A stretch of 64,000 nt of DNA from Opitutaceae bacterium TAV5 (lineage in GTDB: Bacteria > Verrucomicrobiota > Verrucomicrobiia > Opitutales > Opitutaceae). This document shows positions 1 to 9,616 of the stretch, one piece after another. The stretch lies in contig CP007053.1 of assembly GCA_000242935.3 (NCBI GenBank), positions 1,612,001-1,676,000 on the forward strand, in the 5' to 3' direction. A program made the position numbers and the translations under genes. Under the pieces are notes generated by a model, which did no database searches, was not told the DNA's origin, and saw nothing but the letters and a program-made list of their open reading frames with translations. How positions within the stretch are numbered: position 1 is the stretch's first letter; each line of letters starts with the position of its first letter.

Positions 1-1262
1 CCGCCGAGCCCACGGTCAAGGACATCCCCAACCTGTATCCGCCCGGCTCCGACATCATCATCCAGGTCACCAAGGGCCCCATCGGCACCAAGGGCCCGCG
101 CACCACGACCAACCTCTCGCTGCCCGGCCGCTACCTCGTGCTCATGCCTTTCAGCGACCAGTGCGGCATCTCGCGAAAAATCGAGGACGGCAAGGAACGC
201 CAGCGCCTCAAGCACCTCGTCAACGAGCTCACCATTCCCGAAGGCATGGGCGTGATCGTGCGCACCGCCGGCGAAGGCAAGAAACCCCGCTACTTCGTCC
301 GGGACCTCCACCTGCTCCTCAAGACCTGGTCCGAGATCCAGCAAAAGCTGCAAAACGAACGCTCCCCCGCGTGCCTCTACCAGGAGCCCGACATCGTCGA
401 GCGCACCGTCCGCGATTTCCTCACCGAGGAAGTGGACCGCGTGCTCATCGACAACACCGAGGACCACGCCCGCTGTCAGGCCGCCGTCGCGCAGATCTCC
501 GCCCGCTCCAGGAACAAGATCGCCTTCTACAAGGACAACATCCCGATCTTCGAGCGCTTCAATATCGAGCGCCAGATCGAGCAGACCTTCCAGCGCAAGG
601 TCTCGCTCCCCAGCGGCGGCGAGATCATCATCGACGAGACCGAGGCCCTCATCGCCATCGACGTCAACACCGGCTCCCACAAGAACAAGGGCGGCGACGA
701 GAAAAACGTCATCTACTCCGTCAACCTCGAAGCCGCCGCCGAAATCGCCCGCCAGATCCGCCTGCGCAACCTCGGCGGCCTCATCATCTGCGACTTCATC
801 GACATGAAGGAGCGCCGTCACCGCAACGGCGTGTACGAGAAACTCTGCGAGGCCATGGCCCACGACCGGGCCAAAACCCATATCCTGCCCATCTCGCAAC
901 TCGGCATCCTGCAGATGACCCGCCAGCGCCAGCAGGAATCGCTGACGAGCAACATGTATGTGGATTGCCCCTACTGCCGCGGCCGCGGCATCGTGAAGAG
1001 CGCCACCACCATGAGTGTCGAGTTGCAGCGCAAGCTCTCGTCGATCGTGCGCCGGCTCACCTCGCGCAATGACGGCAAGACCTATTCGCTGCGCGTGATG
1101 GTGCACCCCGGCATCCTCGACCGCCTCCGCAGCGAGGACGCCGAACTGCTCGTGCGCATGGAGCGCGAATACGGTGTCAAACTCGCCTTCCGCGCCGACC
1201 CGAGCTACCACGTCGAGAACTTCAAGATCATCAACACGGCCACCGGCGAAGAGTACCGCTGA
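1..1262 (+). CDS. rng: Ribonuclease E/G family endoribonuclease, 3' part
   Basis: The reading frame is open from base 3, so the gene begins before the window. Residues at the left edge ([20 protein letters not shown]) match the S1 domain of RNase E/G. The catalytic core follows: the two metal-binding aspartates lie in IAIDVNTG and IICDFIDM, and the zinc-link CPYCRGRG follows near base 970. The family cuts single-stranded 5'-monophosphorylated RNA in mRNA decay and rRNA maturation. No long disordered C-terminal scaffold follows the catalytic part, so it is closer to RNase G than to full E. coli RNase E. A GC-rich hairpin lies just after the stop. Confidence 0.95.
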   Translation, partial: AEPTVKDIPNLYPPGSDIIIQVTKGPIGTKGPRTTTNLSLPGRYLVLMPFSDQCGISRKIEDGKERQRLKHLVNELTIPEGMGVIVRTAGEGKKPRYFVRDLHLLLKTWSEIQQKLQNERSPACLYQEPDIVERTVRDFLTEEVDRVLIDNTEDHARCQAAVAQISARSRNKIAFYKDNIPIFERFNIERQIEQTFQRKVSLPSGGEIIIDETEALIAIDVNTGSHKNKGGDEKNVIYSVNLEAAAEIARQIRLRNLGGLIICDFIDMKERRHRNGVYEKLCEAMAHDRAKTHILPISQLGILQMTRQRQQESLTSNMYVDCPYCRGRGIVKSATTMSVELQRKLSSIVRRLTSRNDGKTYSLRVMVHPGILDRLRSEDAELLVRMEREYGVKLAFRADPSYHVENFKIINTATGEEYR

Positions 1263-1271
1263 CGGGACGGT

Positions 1272-1314
1272 GCGACCGGAAGGGGGGGTGGCAGGCCCGG
1301 CCCCCCCCGGTCGC
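1272..1314 (+). terminator. GC-rich hairpin after RNase E/G gene
   Basis: The arms GCGACCGG (1272-1279) and CCGGTCGC (1307-1314) pair, and a G7 run (1282-1288) faces a C8 run inside them. Only a short GTTTCC follows, so the U-tract is weak. It is probably a transcript-end or mRNA-stabilising hairpin rather than a perfect intrinsic terminator. Confidence 0.5.
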
Positions 1315-1509
1315 GTTTCCCGGGATACCTCTCTCCCCTCCTTCCCGCCGTTCGCTAACTCTTTCACCTGTCTTTCTCTTCCGCATTTCCTCGGCAAGGG
1401 GTGAGACAGATTTGTCAGTCCATGCGCAGCCAAAACCCTTGATTCCCCGGCCCGCGCCCGCTTCATTCACGCCCTTCCGCGCCTGCAAGGGTGCGTTCAC
1501 CTGTAGTAA

Positions 1510-2592
<1,083 letters not shown>

Positions 2593-2714
2593 TCCGGTCA
2601 TCAACCGACAACCTTGAACACGTAACCGCAGGGCGCGGGGCTCGCCGGGGAAAACAGAAAGTCCTCCACGAAGCCTGCGAACCCTGCGGTTATTTTTTTG
2701 AACCACGGAAAAAA

Positions 2715-2800
2715 GAGACCCACGAAACACACGAAAGGACACGAAAAGAAAACCACCGGGTACCTGTTTTTCGTGTCCTTTCGTGTGTTTCGCGGGCTCT
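2715..2800. repeat. Inverted 'ACGAAA' phrase repeat between gap and pgk
   Basis: The left arm (2715-2747) carries the hexamer ACGAAA three times (CACGAAACACACGAAAGGAC..). The right arm (2768-2800) is its near-perfect reverse complement. The 20-base loop is unrelated. The same phrase recurs at 57065-57197 and, as one arm, at 61999-62030. It could fold into a long hairpin in the gap-pgk transcript. Confidence 0.85.
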
Positions 2801-2838
2801 CCTCCTTCAGTTTTTCAGCCCTTTAACACTTTCCCACC

Positions 2839-4089
2839 ATGGCCAGATTCAAAACCATCCGCGACCTCGACCTCGCCGGCAAACGCGTCTTCATCCGCGT
2901 CGATTTCAACGTTCCCCAGGACAAGGCCACCGGCGCCATCACCAACAACCAGCGCATCGTCGCCGCGCTCCCCACGATCAACTACGCCCTCGAAAAAGGC
3001 GCCGCGGTCGTCCTCGCCAGCCATCTCGGCCGTCCCAACGGCCAGAAAGTCGCCAAATACACCCTCAAGCCTGTCGCCGACGAACTGGCCAGGCTCCTCG
3101 GCAAGCCGGTAAAATTCCTCGACGACTGCGTCGGCCCCGCCGTCGAGGCCGCCTGCGCCCCCGGCACGCTCAAGGCCGGTGACGTCGTCCTCCTCGAAAA
3201 CCTCCGCTTCCACATCGAGGAAGAAGGCAAGGTCAAGAACGAGGACGGCACCTCCACCAAGGCCGACAAGGCCGCCGTCGAAGCCTTCCGCGCCAGCCTC
3301 AGCAAGCTCGGTGACGTTTACGTCAACGATGCCTTCGGCACCGCCCACCGCGCGCACTCGTCCATGGTCGGCGTCAACCTTCCCGCCAAGGCCGCCGGCG
3401 TCCTCATGGAGGCCGAGCTTACCGCTTTCGCCAAGGTGCTGGACAACCCGCAGCGTCCTCTCCTCGCCATCCTCGGCGGCGCCAAGATCGCGGACAAGAT
3501 TCCGCTGATCAACAACCTCATCGAGAAAGCCGACGCCATCATCGTCGGCGGCGGCATGGCCTTCACCTTCAAGAAGGTCATCAACCACATGGAAATCGGC
3601 AACAGCCTCTTCGACGCCGAAGGCGCGAAGCTCGTCCCCGAACTCGTCGAGAAAGCCAGGGCCAGGGGCGTGAAGATCGTCCTTCCCGTCGATTACGTCA
3701 TCGCCGACAAGTTCGCCGCGGACGCCGCCTCGAAAACGGCGGACGACGCCAGCGGCATCCCTGCCGGCTGGATGGGTCTCGACATCGGCCCGAAGTCCAT
3801 CGCGCTCTTCACCGAAACGATCAAGGCGAGCAAGACCATCATCTGGAACGGCCCCGCCGGCGTGTTCGAATTCGAGAAGTTTGCCGAAGGCACCAAGGCC
3901 CAGGCCGCCGCCGTTGCCGCCGCCACCGCTGCCGGCGCCACGACGGTCGTCGGAGGCGGCGACACCGCCACCGCCGCGAAGAAATTCAAGGTCGCCGACA
4001 AGGTCACCCATTGTTCGACCGGCGGCGGCGCCAGCCTCGAATTCCTCGAAGGCAAGGCCCTGCCGGGCGTCGTGTTCCTCGAAAACTGA
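2839..4089 (+). CDS. pgk: Phosphoglycerate kinase
   Basis: 416 residues. It transfers the acyl phosphate of 1,3-bisphosphoglycerate to ADP. Substrate-binding motifs RVDFNVP and SHLGRP lie in the N-terminal domain. The nucleotide domain carries [19 protein letters not shown] and [19 protein letters not shown]. The start ATG gives the standard [24 protein letters not shown]. It follows gap and precedes tpiA in the same direction, so the three probably supply lower glycolysis together. Confidence 0.98.
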   Translation: MARFKTIRDLDLAGKRVFIRVDFNVPQDKATGAITNNQRIVAALPTINYALEKGAAVVLASHLGRPNGQKVAKYTLKPVADELARLLGKPVKFLDDCVGPAVEAACAPGTLKAGDVVLLENLRFHIEEEGKVKNEDGTSTKADKAAVEAFRASLSKLGDVYVNDAFGTAHRAHSSMVGVNLPAKAAGVLMEAELTAFAKVLDNPQRPLLAILGGAKIADKIPLINNLIEKADAIIVGGGMAFTFKKVINHMEIGNSLFDAEGAKLVPELVEKARARGVKIVLPVDYVIADKFAADAASKTADDASGIPAGWMGLDIGPKSIALFTETIKASKTIIWNGPAGVFEFEKFAEGTKAQAAAVAAATAAGATTVVGGGDTATAAKKFKVADKVTHCSTGGGASLEFLEGKALPGVVFLEN

Positions 4090-4234
4090 GACGCCCGCCG
4101 GGTGTGAAACCGGAAGTCCGGGGTCTGAATTTGGTCGATTCCGCATCCGGCCCGTCTCACGATCGGCCGATCGCGCCACTCGCACCGAATCCCGGACTCC
4201 GGATTTCCTGCAAAATTCTTTCCATCAAAAAATC

Positions 4235-5002
4235 ATGATCCGCAAAAAACTCATCGCTGGTAACTGGAAGATGAACAAGACCTCCGCCGAAGCCACGCCG
4301 CTCGTGCAGGAGATCGTTGCCGCTGTCGGCAAGCAAACCGATGTCGACGTCGTCGTCGGTCCTCCCTACACGGCGCTCGAAGCGGCCGGCAAGGCCCTCG
4401 AGGGCTCCGTCATCAAGCTCGGCGCGCAAAACATGCACCCGGAAAAGAGCGGCGCGTACACTGGCGAGATCTCCGCCGAAATGCTGCGCAACCTCTACGT
4501 CACGCATGTGATCCTCGGACACAGCGAGCGCCGCACCTATTTCGCCGAGACCGACGCCTTCATCAACCGGAAGGTCATCGCCGCGCTCAAGAGCGAGCTC
4601 AAGCCGATCCTCTGCGTGGGCGAGACGCTCGCCGAGCGCGAAGGCAACCAGACGCTCAAGGTCGTGCAGACGCAGGTCGAGGCCGGCCTCGAAGGCGTGA
4701 GCAAGGAGCAGGCGCTCGCCATCGTCATCGCCTACGAGCCCGTCTGGGCGATCGGCACCGGCAAGGTGGCCACGACGGAGCAGGCGCAGGAAGTGCATGC
4801 CTTCATCCGCAGCCTCCTTGTCAAGCTCTTCGGCGATGCGGTGGCGCAGAAGATCCGCATCCTCTACGGCGGTTCGATGAAGCCCTCCAACGCGCCCGAA
4901 CTCCTCGCGCAGAAAGACATCGACGGCGGCCTCATCGGCGGTGCCTCGCTCGAGGCCCGCAGTTTCGTGGAGCTGGTCAACGCCGCCGCCGCGACCAAAT
5001 AG
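4235..5002 (+). CDS. tpiA: Triosephosphate isomerase
   Basis: 255 residues, the normal TIM-barrel length. It interconverts dihydroxyacetone phosphate and glyceraldehyde-3-phosphate. The motifs AGNWKMN (catalytic Lys), ILGHSERR (catalytic His), AYEPVWAIGTG (catalytic Glu) and the phosphate loop YGGSMKPSN are all intact. The frame is open further upstream, overlapping pgk, but the start at 4235 (MIRKKLIAGNWKMNK) fits the family exactly. The upstream extension is not family sequence. Confidence 0.97.
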   Translation: MIRKKLIAGNWKMNKTSAEATPLVQEIVAAVGKQTDVDVVVGPPYTALEAAGKALEGSVIKLGAQNMHPEKSGAYTGEISAEMLRNLYVTHVILGHSERRTYFAETDAFINRKVIAALKSELKPILCVGETLAEREGNQTLKVVQTQVEAGLEGVSKEQALAIVIAYEPVWAIGTGKVATTEQAQEVHAFIRSLLVKLFGDAVAQKIRILYGGSMKPSNAPELLAQKDIDGGLIGGASLEARSFVELVNAAAATK

Positions 5003-5020
5003 GAAGTGGAGAATGCCGGA

Positions 5021-5125
5021 GAAGTGGCACGGGCATCCTTGCCCGTGGACGGCGCGAAGCGCCGCCTTCCGGAACACGGGCTGGAAGCCCGTGCCACTTC
5101 ATGGGCAGGGATGCCCATGCCACAC
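5021..5125. repeat. Cluster of GC-rich palindromes (CACGGGC type)
   Basis: A perfect 14-base inverted repeat (GAAGTGGCACGGGC at 5021-5034 with its complement at 5087-5100) encloses smaller hairpins: GGCGCGAAGCGCC and CACGGGCTGGAAGCCCGTG (5075-5093). A further imperfect palindrome ends near 5125. The 19-mer at 5075 occurs in exact reverse-complement form at 39627-39645, so this is a dispersed REP-like element, not a unique terminator. Confidence 0.8.
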
Positions 5126-5196
5126 CACCACTTTCGATTACACGTCCGTTTCCTGCCCCCTTGCCTTCGGGTTTGCCTCCGGCCTCCCGAACAGTC

Positions 5197-5919
5197 ATGA
5201 ATCGGCCTGTTATGAATCCTGCCTACGGAAATCCCTTCGTGACCGCCGCCGACGCCGGGGCGGCCGATCGTGCTCTGTTTATCCGGCGCACCTACCTGCA
5301 CCTCGCCGGTGCGATCCTCGCATTTGTCGGACTCGAAGCGCTGCTGCTGCAGATGCCCGGCATCGAAAACCTCGTCGGTGCCATGACCAACGGCATGAGC
5401 TGGCTGATCGTTCTCGGCGCCTTCATGGGCGTGTCCTGGCTGGCGGACCGCTGGGCCCGTTCCGATGCCTCGCAGACAACCCAGTATATCGGCCTGGGCC
5501 TCTACGTCGTGGCCCAGGTAATCATCTTCCTGCCGCTGCTGTATATCGCCGCGTACTACAGCGATCCCACGGTGATCCCGACGGCGGGCATCATCACCGG
5601 CCTGCTCTTCGCCGGGCTCACGGCGACGGCGTTCATCACGCGCCAGGATTTTTCGTTCCTGGGCAGCATCCTCACCATCGGCGGGTTTGTCGCGCTCGGC
5701 GTGATCGTTTGCAGCCTCATTTTCGGCTTCACGCTCGGCCTGGTTTTCTCGGGGATCATGGTGTTTTTCGCCGGCGGTTCGATTCTCTACACCACGTCCA
5801 ACATCATTCATCACTACCGCACCGATCAGCACGTGGCGGCTTCGCTCGCGCTGTTTTCCGGCGTGATGCTGCTGCTCTGGTACGTGCTGCGCATCCTGCT
5901 CCTGCGCAGCCGGAATTGA
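5197..5919 (+). CDS. Bax inhibitor-1/YccA family membrane protein
   Basis: 240 residues from the ATG at 5197. The frame is open to 5101, but that part is REP-like sequence. About seven hydrophobic segments follow a short polar N-terminus ending RALFIRRTYLHLAGAILAF, the family's characteristic entry into the first helix. The C-terminal ILYTTSNIIHHYRTDQHVAASLALFSG matches the conserved BI-1 end. Members are inner-membrane proteins implicated in calcium/proton leak and, in E. coli, in interaction with FtsH. It stands alone, convergent with the next gene. Confidence 0.85.
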   Translation: MNRPVMNPAYGNPFVTAADAGAADRALFIRRTYLHLAGAILAFVGLEALLLQMPGIENLVGAMTNGMSWLIVLGAFMGVSWLADRWARSDASQTTQYIGLGLYVVAQVIIFLPLLYIAAYYSDPTVIPTAGIITGLLFAGLTATAFITRQDFSFLGSILTIGGFVALGVIVCSLIFGFTLGLVFSGIMVFFAGGSILYTTSNIIHHYRTDQHVAASLALFSGVMLLLWYVLRILLLRSRN

Positions 5920-5935
5920 ACGGATCGTGCGGCGG

Positions 5936-5953
5936 CACGGGCGTTCGCCCGTG
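5936..5953. repeat. Small CACGGGC/GCCCGTG palindrome
   Basis: CACGGGC at 5936-5942 and GCCCGTG at 5947-5953 flank a GTTC loop. It lies between two convergent genes and belongs to the same motif family as the palindromes at 5021-5125 and 39596-39645. There is no U-tract. Confidence 0.65.
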
Positions 5954-6265
5954 TTACCCGCGAATCTCGATGCGCACGATCCTGGCCGCAGCCACGTGGT
6001 CGGGATTGCGGATCGCGTGCAGGGTGCCGGCGGGAACGAGCAGGGTCTGGTCCTTGCCCACAACGATATCGTTGCCGTCGAACCGCACGGTCACGGAACC
6101 GTCGATCACATAAATGAGGTGATCATGCGCGTGGGCATGGTCGGCGATCCGGCCGCCGCCGGGGCCGACGAGAGCGACGATGCACTCGAGGCGCCTGTCG
6201 TCATGGATCTTGCGGGCGAGGAACGCGGTGTGGTCCTCGGGGAGGGTGTAGCTGCTTTGTGGCAT
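5954..6265 (-). CDS. Small cupin-domain protein
   Basis: 103 residues from the ATG at 6265 (MPQSSYTLPED). A longer version starting at 6334 is possible. One cupin fold is visible: GPGGGRIADHAHAHDHLIYVIDGSVTVRFDG is cupin motif 1 with three possible metal-ligand histidines, and QTLLVPAGTLHAIRN is motif 2. Single-domain cupins of this type bind a metal and often act on small polar ligands or as sensors; the ligand is unknown. It lies downstream of the Rnk-like gene on the same strand, perhaps in one transcript. Confidence 0.75.
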   Translation of the reverse strand: MPQSSYTLPEDHTAFLARKIHDDRRLECIVALVGPGGGRIADHAHAHDHLIYVIDGSVTVRFDGNDIVVGKDQTLLVPAGTLHAIRNPDHVAAARIVRIEIRG

Positions 6266-6345
6266 ACGGGTTGAGGGTGGGAAGGAAACGGGAACAGGGC
6301 GACGGACGCCCCGGAAGGAACGGGCGTCCGTCACCGCGGGAAAAC

Positions 6346-6798
6346 TCAGGACGGGGGCGGGCCAAAGGCCGGCAGCGTCATGGCCGGCACGACCGGGCGG
6401 GGCCGGCGGCGGGATTCGACAATGCGGAGCCGGCGCACGCCGCCGGGCATGTCCCAGGTGACGACATCGCCGGCCTTGTAGCCGATGAGCGCGGCGCCCA
6501 TCGGCGCGAGGATCGAGAGGCGGCGGGCAGCCGGGTCGGCGTGCTCGGGAAGCGCGAGAGTCCAGGTCTCGGCCTCGTTCGTATCCAGATCCTGGAGACG
6601 AACCTCGGAATTGATCATCACGACACCGTCGGGCATGGCGGTATCATCCTCGATGATGAGGGCCCGGTCGAGCTCGGCCTGAAGGCGGGCGAGGTTTTCG
6701 CGGTCGTGCTTGCCTTCGGAAATGAGATTCAGCCGGGAACGGATCTGGAGAAGGTCGGCGCGGGAAATGTAGAGGTCGGTGTTGTTTTCCATGATCAT
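6346..6798 (-). CDS. GreA/GreB C-terminal domain protein, Rnk-like
   Basis: 150 residues. An N-terminal helical part (DLYISRADLLQIRSRLNLISEG) is followed by the GreA/B C-terminal FKBP-like fold: TAMPDGVVMINSEVRLQDLDTNEAETWTLALPEHADPAARRLSILAPMGAALIGYKAGDVV. This pattern is typical of Rnk, the regulator of nucleoside diphosphate kinase, which binds RNA polymerase but lacks the long Gre coiled coil. A second ATG at 6792 gives MENNTDLY, so the exact start is uncertain by two residues. Confidence 0.8.
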   Translation of the reverse strand: MIMENNTDLYISRADLLQIRSRLNLISEGKHDRENLARLQAELDRALIIEDDTAMPDGVVMINSEVRLQDLDTNEAETWTLALPEHADPAARRLSILAPMGAALIGYKAGDVVTWDMPGGVRRLRIVESRRRPRPVVPAMTLPAFGPPPS

Positions 6799-6850
6799 AA
6801 AGACGGGATTGGTGGTTCGGGCGGGTAGTGCGTCCGGAAACGGACGCGGT

Positions 6851-7855
6851 TCAGGAGCGGGCCGGATCGGCCTCTGCGGACTGGATCGGAGCCGTGGGGA
6901 TGGAGGCCGGCAGGACGGCAGCGCCGAGCCGGTTGAGTTCGTCGGCGGTGAGTTCGATGCCGGTCGCCTCGATCGAGGCGAGCAGGTGGTCGAGGTTGTT
7001 CACGCCGATCACCGGCGAGGTGACGCGCGGGTTGGCGATCACCCAGGCGAGCGCCACCTGTTGCGGCGTCACGCGGCGGGCGGCCGCAATTTCCCCGAGG
7101 ATGCTCACGACAACGTCGGAATGGGCGGAAGTGTAGCGGGCGCGCAGCCACTGCGAACGGGCCGTGTGGGGCGAGCCGGGGCCGCCGCCGAGCAGGAAAC
7201 CGCCGGCGAGCGGCGAACGGGCGAGGAAGCCGAGCCGGTGTTCCTGGCACAGGTCGAGGGTGTCTTCTTCGTAACGCCCGCGGTCGAGCAGCGAATAATC
7301 ACACTGGACGACTTCGAAGCGGTTGGTGTTGAGGCGGGCGGCGCGGCCGATGCTTTCCATGACGCGCCAGGTCGGGAACCCGGAGGCGCCGACGCAGCGG
7401 ACGAGACCGGCGCGCTTGAGGATGTCGATGGCCGCGAGCAGGTCGTCGGTCGGCGGCAGGCTGTCGTGCCACTCGACCAGCAGCAGGTCGAGATGTCCGC
7501 AGCCGAGGCGGTGGATGGAGGATTCGCAACAGCGGAGCAGCGCGTTGCTGACGTACTCGGGCCCGGGCTGATGCCGGCGAAGGGCGACGCGGGTGCCGAT
7601 GATGAGCTCATGGCGCGGCACCTGGCGGTCGGCGAGCCAGCGGCCCACGTACTCTTCGGACGGGTTGGAGAGCACGGGGCTGCCCTCGATTTCAGGTCCG
7701 AGGCCGGAGGCCTGGATGAAATTGCCGCCAGCCTCGCGAAAGGCATCGAGGATGGAGACGGAGAGAGGTTCGGGCGTGCTCCAGCCAAAGCTCAGGGTGC
7801 CGAGGCAGAGTTCCGAGACGTGGAGTTCAGTGCGGCCGAGTTTGTTCTGTTTCAT
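6851..7855 (-). CDS. Aldo/keto reductase-fold protein lacking the catalytic tetrad
   Basis: 334 residues with a clear AKR barrel: KLGRTELHVSELCLGTLSFG at the start, SSIHRLGCGHLDLLLVEWHD in the middle and QVALAWVIANPRVTSPVIGV near the end. The four AKR catalytic residues appear replaced. Asp of the usual FDTA is Gln48, Tyr of the usual xYG is lost (Leu52/Gly53), Lys is Arg89 in LIIGTRV, and His of the usual LHWP is Glu128. Ordinary NADPH-dependent carbonyl reduction is therefore unlikely. It may be a binding, regulatory or repurposed member; the function is unknown. Confidence 0.85.
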   Translation of the reverse strand: MKQNKLGRTELHVSELCLGTLSFGWSTPEPLSVSILDAFREAGGNFIQASGLGPEIEGSPVLSNPSEEYVGRWLADRQVPRHELIIGTRVALRRHQPGPEYVSNALLRCCESSIHRLGCGHLDLLLVEWHDSLPPTDDLLAAIDILKRAGLVRCVGASGFPTWRVMESIGRAARLNTNRFEVVQCDYSLLDRGRYEEDTLDLCQEHRLGFLARSPLAGGFLLGGGPGSPHTARSQWLRARYTSAHSDVVVSILGEIAAARRVTPQQVALAWVIANPRVTSPVIGVNNLDHLLASIEATGIELTADELNRLGAAVLPASIPTAPIQSAEADPARS

Positions 7856-8289
7856 GGCAGGATCGGGATTGGCGTGCGGTCATGGCCGCGGGTGACGATG
7901 GATGAAAATGAAGACATTGCGGACCTGCCGGAAGCAGGCGCGCACGAGCGGTGATCAAACCGGGTAAAAAGGGGAGCGACCTTACGCGGTCACACTATAG
8001 AACGAATTTCCCGCGCGTAAAACGGGGTGGTGGTGTTTTTTACCTGAATCAGCGGCCCGGCGCCCGGAATTCCGGCGAACCGGGACCTGGCGGGTCCCTA
8101 TGCGTTCGCCTGGTTTCCGCCGCCGGGCGAACCCGGACAGTCGGCAGGAAGCCTGGTATTTCGGTGATGGGGGAGCGGGCAAATCATGCTGGAGCCAGTT
8201 TGTCCGGCATGGAGACGGCGGGGTCAAGGCTTGTTCGGCGTGAGGTCGAGGCGCGGGGAGAATCGCCGCTGCCACCTCCGCCGGTAAAG
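7856..8289. other. Intergenic region with small hairpins, no gene seen
   Basis: This stretch between the AKR-fold gene and tRNA-Ala has no convincing coding frame. Small hairpins are visible, such as GGACCTGGCGGGTCC near 8082-8096 and GTTCGCC..GGGCGAAC near 8104-8132. The downstream end would serve as the 3' trailer of the minus-strand tRNA. Confidence 0.5.
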
Positions 8290-8365
8290 TGGTGGAGCAG
8301 ATCGGGATCAAACCGACGACCTCGTCGTTGCGAACGACGCGCTCTATCAACTGAGCTACTGCCCC
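8290..8365 (-). tRNA. tRNA-Ala (anticodon CGC)
   Basis: A 76-base cloverleaf read on the minus strand. The acceptor GGGGCAG pairs with CTGCTCC, including a G3-U70 pair, the AlaRS identity element. The D stem is GCTC/GAGC, the anticodon stem CGTCG/CGACG with loop TTCGCAA (anticodon CGC, reads GCG), and the T stem GTCGG/CCGAT with loop TTTGATC. The 3' CCA is encoded. Confidence 0.95.
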
Positions 8366-8503
8366 AAACAGGAAGGGCGAGGTTTTGAGCAAAGCCGGGC
8401 GGGGAGTAAACATCTATTTTTCGTGGGCAGCGCTGACGCGCGGGAGCTCAGGAGGTTGTCGTTCAGGATCCTGGAGTGCCTGGCCAAGGCAACATTGTAC
8501 CCC

Positions 8504-8530
8504 AAACTCTGAACCCTGAACTCTGAACCC
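8504..8530. repeat. Tandem 'CTGAAC' phrase
   Basis: A short stretch repeats CTCTGAACCC and CCTGAACTC, with CTGAAC three times. It lies just downstream of the lipid-kinase stop. It has the same design as the phrase repeats elsewhere (a hexamer repeated three times within about 30 bases), but no opposite arm is seen. Confidence 0.55.
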
Positions 8531-8536
8531 AGCGCG

Positions 8537-9442
8537 TCAGCGCGGCGCCATCACCTTGAGGCTGAGGGGGCGGACGGTGATTTCGAGGCGCGGGCCGGCT
8601 TCGCGGACTTCGCCGTCGGTGTGGCAAACGAGCGGAGCGCCATCGGCGGATTCGATCGTGAAGCGGGGGGCGGCGAGTTGCAGGACATTGCCGGACGGGC
8701 GGAGCGTGCCGCGCCGCATGCGCAGCGCCAGCGGGAGAGCGTTGAAAAGATGGACGCGACGGATCGCCGTGAGCCTGAGCAGCCCGTCATCGACGGCCGC
8801 GTCGGGAGCGATATGGAAATCGTTGCCGTATTGCGACGAGTTGGCCACGGCCATGATGAAGGCGGGCAATTCATGCGTGAGCGGCGCGGCGCCGGCATCC
8901 GGCCAGGCGATGATTCTGTAATTGTTTCTTCGATACGAGCGGAGCGTGCCGGCGATGGTGCGCACATAGCCGGCGAGTCCCCGCTTCGTGAGCCGGTTGA
9001 AGCGACGGCTGATCTCCGCATCGAATCCGAACCCGACGACGTTGAGGAACGGATGGCTCCCGTCGGCGAGCCCCGTATCGATGGCACGGGGGCGGCCGGT
9101 GAGGAGATTGGCGAGGGCGGCTTCGGGTACGAGCGGGAGGCGGAGGTGACGGACGAGGCCGTTGCCGGAGCCGCGCGGGATGATGCCGAGCGTGGCGGGT
9201 GTGCCGATGAGGGCGGCGGCGACTTCGTTGAGCGTGCCGTCACCGCCGATGGCGACGACAAGCCCGCAACCCTCGTCGAGCGCCTGGCGGGCGAGTTCGG
9301 TGGCGTGATGCGGGTGTTCGGTGAGGGCGAGCCGGGCGCCGGGGGCATGCCGGGCAATCCAGCCCCGGACGAGAGCCGCCATGTCTTCGCCGGGCCGGTG
9401 GACGCCGGAACGGGGATTGAGGATGAAGCGGAGTGTGGGCAT
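8537..9442 (-). CDS. Diacylglycerol/lipid kinase, YegS-DgkB family
   Basis: 301 residues, the usual size. It phosphorylates a lipid such as diacylglycerol using ATP at the inner membrane face. The N-terminal catalytic domain starts LRFILNPRSG (phosphate-binding loop) and carries the signature VVAIGGDGTLNEVAAAL and GIIPRGSGNGLVRHL. The C-terminal beta domain includes GFGFDAEISRRF and a DDGLLRLTAIRRV stretch typical of the family. It stands alone on the minus strand, with phrase repeats on both sides. Confidence 0.9.
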   Translation of the reverse strand: MPTLRFILNPRSGVHRPGEDMAALVRGWIARHAPGARLALTEHPHHATELARQALDEGCGLVVAIGGDGTLNEVAAALIGTPATLGIIPRGSGNGLVRHLRLPLVPEAALANLLTGRPRAIDTGLADGSHPFLNVVGFGFDAEISRRFNRLTKRGLAGYVRTIAGTLRSYRRNNYRIIAWPDAGAAPLTHELPAFIMAVANSSQYGNDFHIAPDAAVDDGLLRLTAIRRVHLFNALPLALRMRRGTLRPSGNVLQLAAPRFTIESADGAPLVCHTDGEVREAGPRLEITVRPLSLKVMAPR

Positions 9443-9524
9443 GGAGAAAAAACTGAAATGCTAACCTGTTTTGTTCACCAGAGATTGGGCCGGGAATCAT
9501 TCCGGAATCCGCAATGTTGTCTTT

Positions 9525-9616
9525 GACCACGGATTACACGGATGAGCACGGATAAAAACACCGATGCTTTTCCGGAGGTAATTTGCATCCGTGAAAATCC
9601 GTGTAATCCGTGATTT
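9525..9616. repeat. Inverted 'ACGGAT' phrase repeat
   Basis: The left arm 9525-9552 (CCACGGATTACACGGATGAG..) holds ACGGAT three times. The right arm 9584-9616 carries the complementary ATCCGT phrases. The loop is about 30 bases. It lies between the ABC-F stop and the lipid-kinase start; its right end overlaps the ABC-F stop region. Confidence 0.8.

Noticed and set aside
8028-8060. A fourth copy of the TTTACC promoter motif (TTTTTTACCTGAATCAGCGG)
   Set aside because: The GACTA part is changed and no -10-like hexamer lies 26-27 bases downstream (TCCGGC instead).
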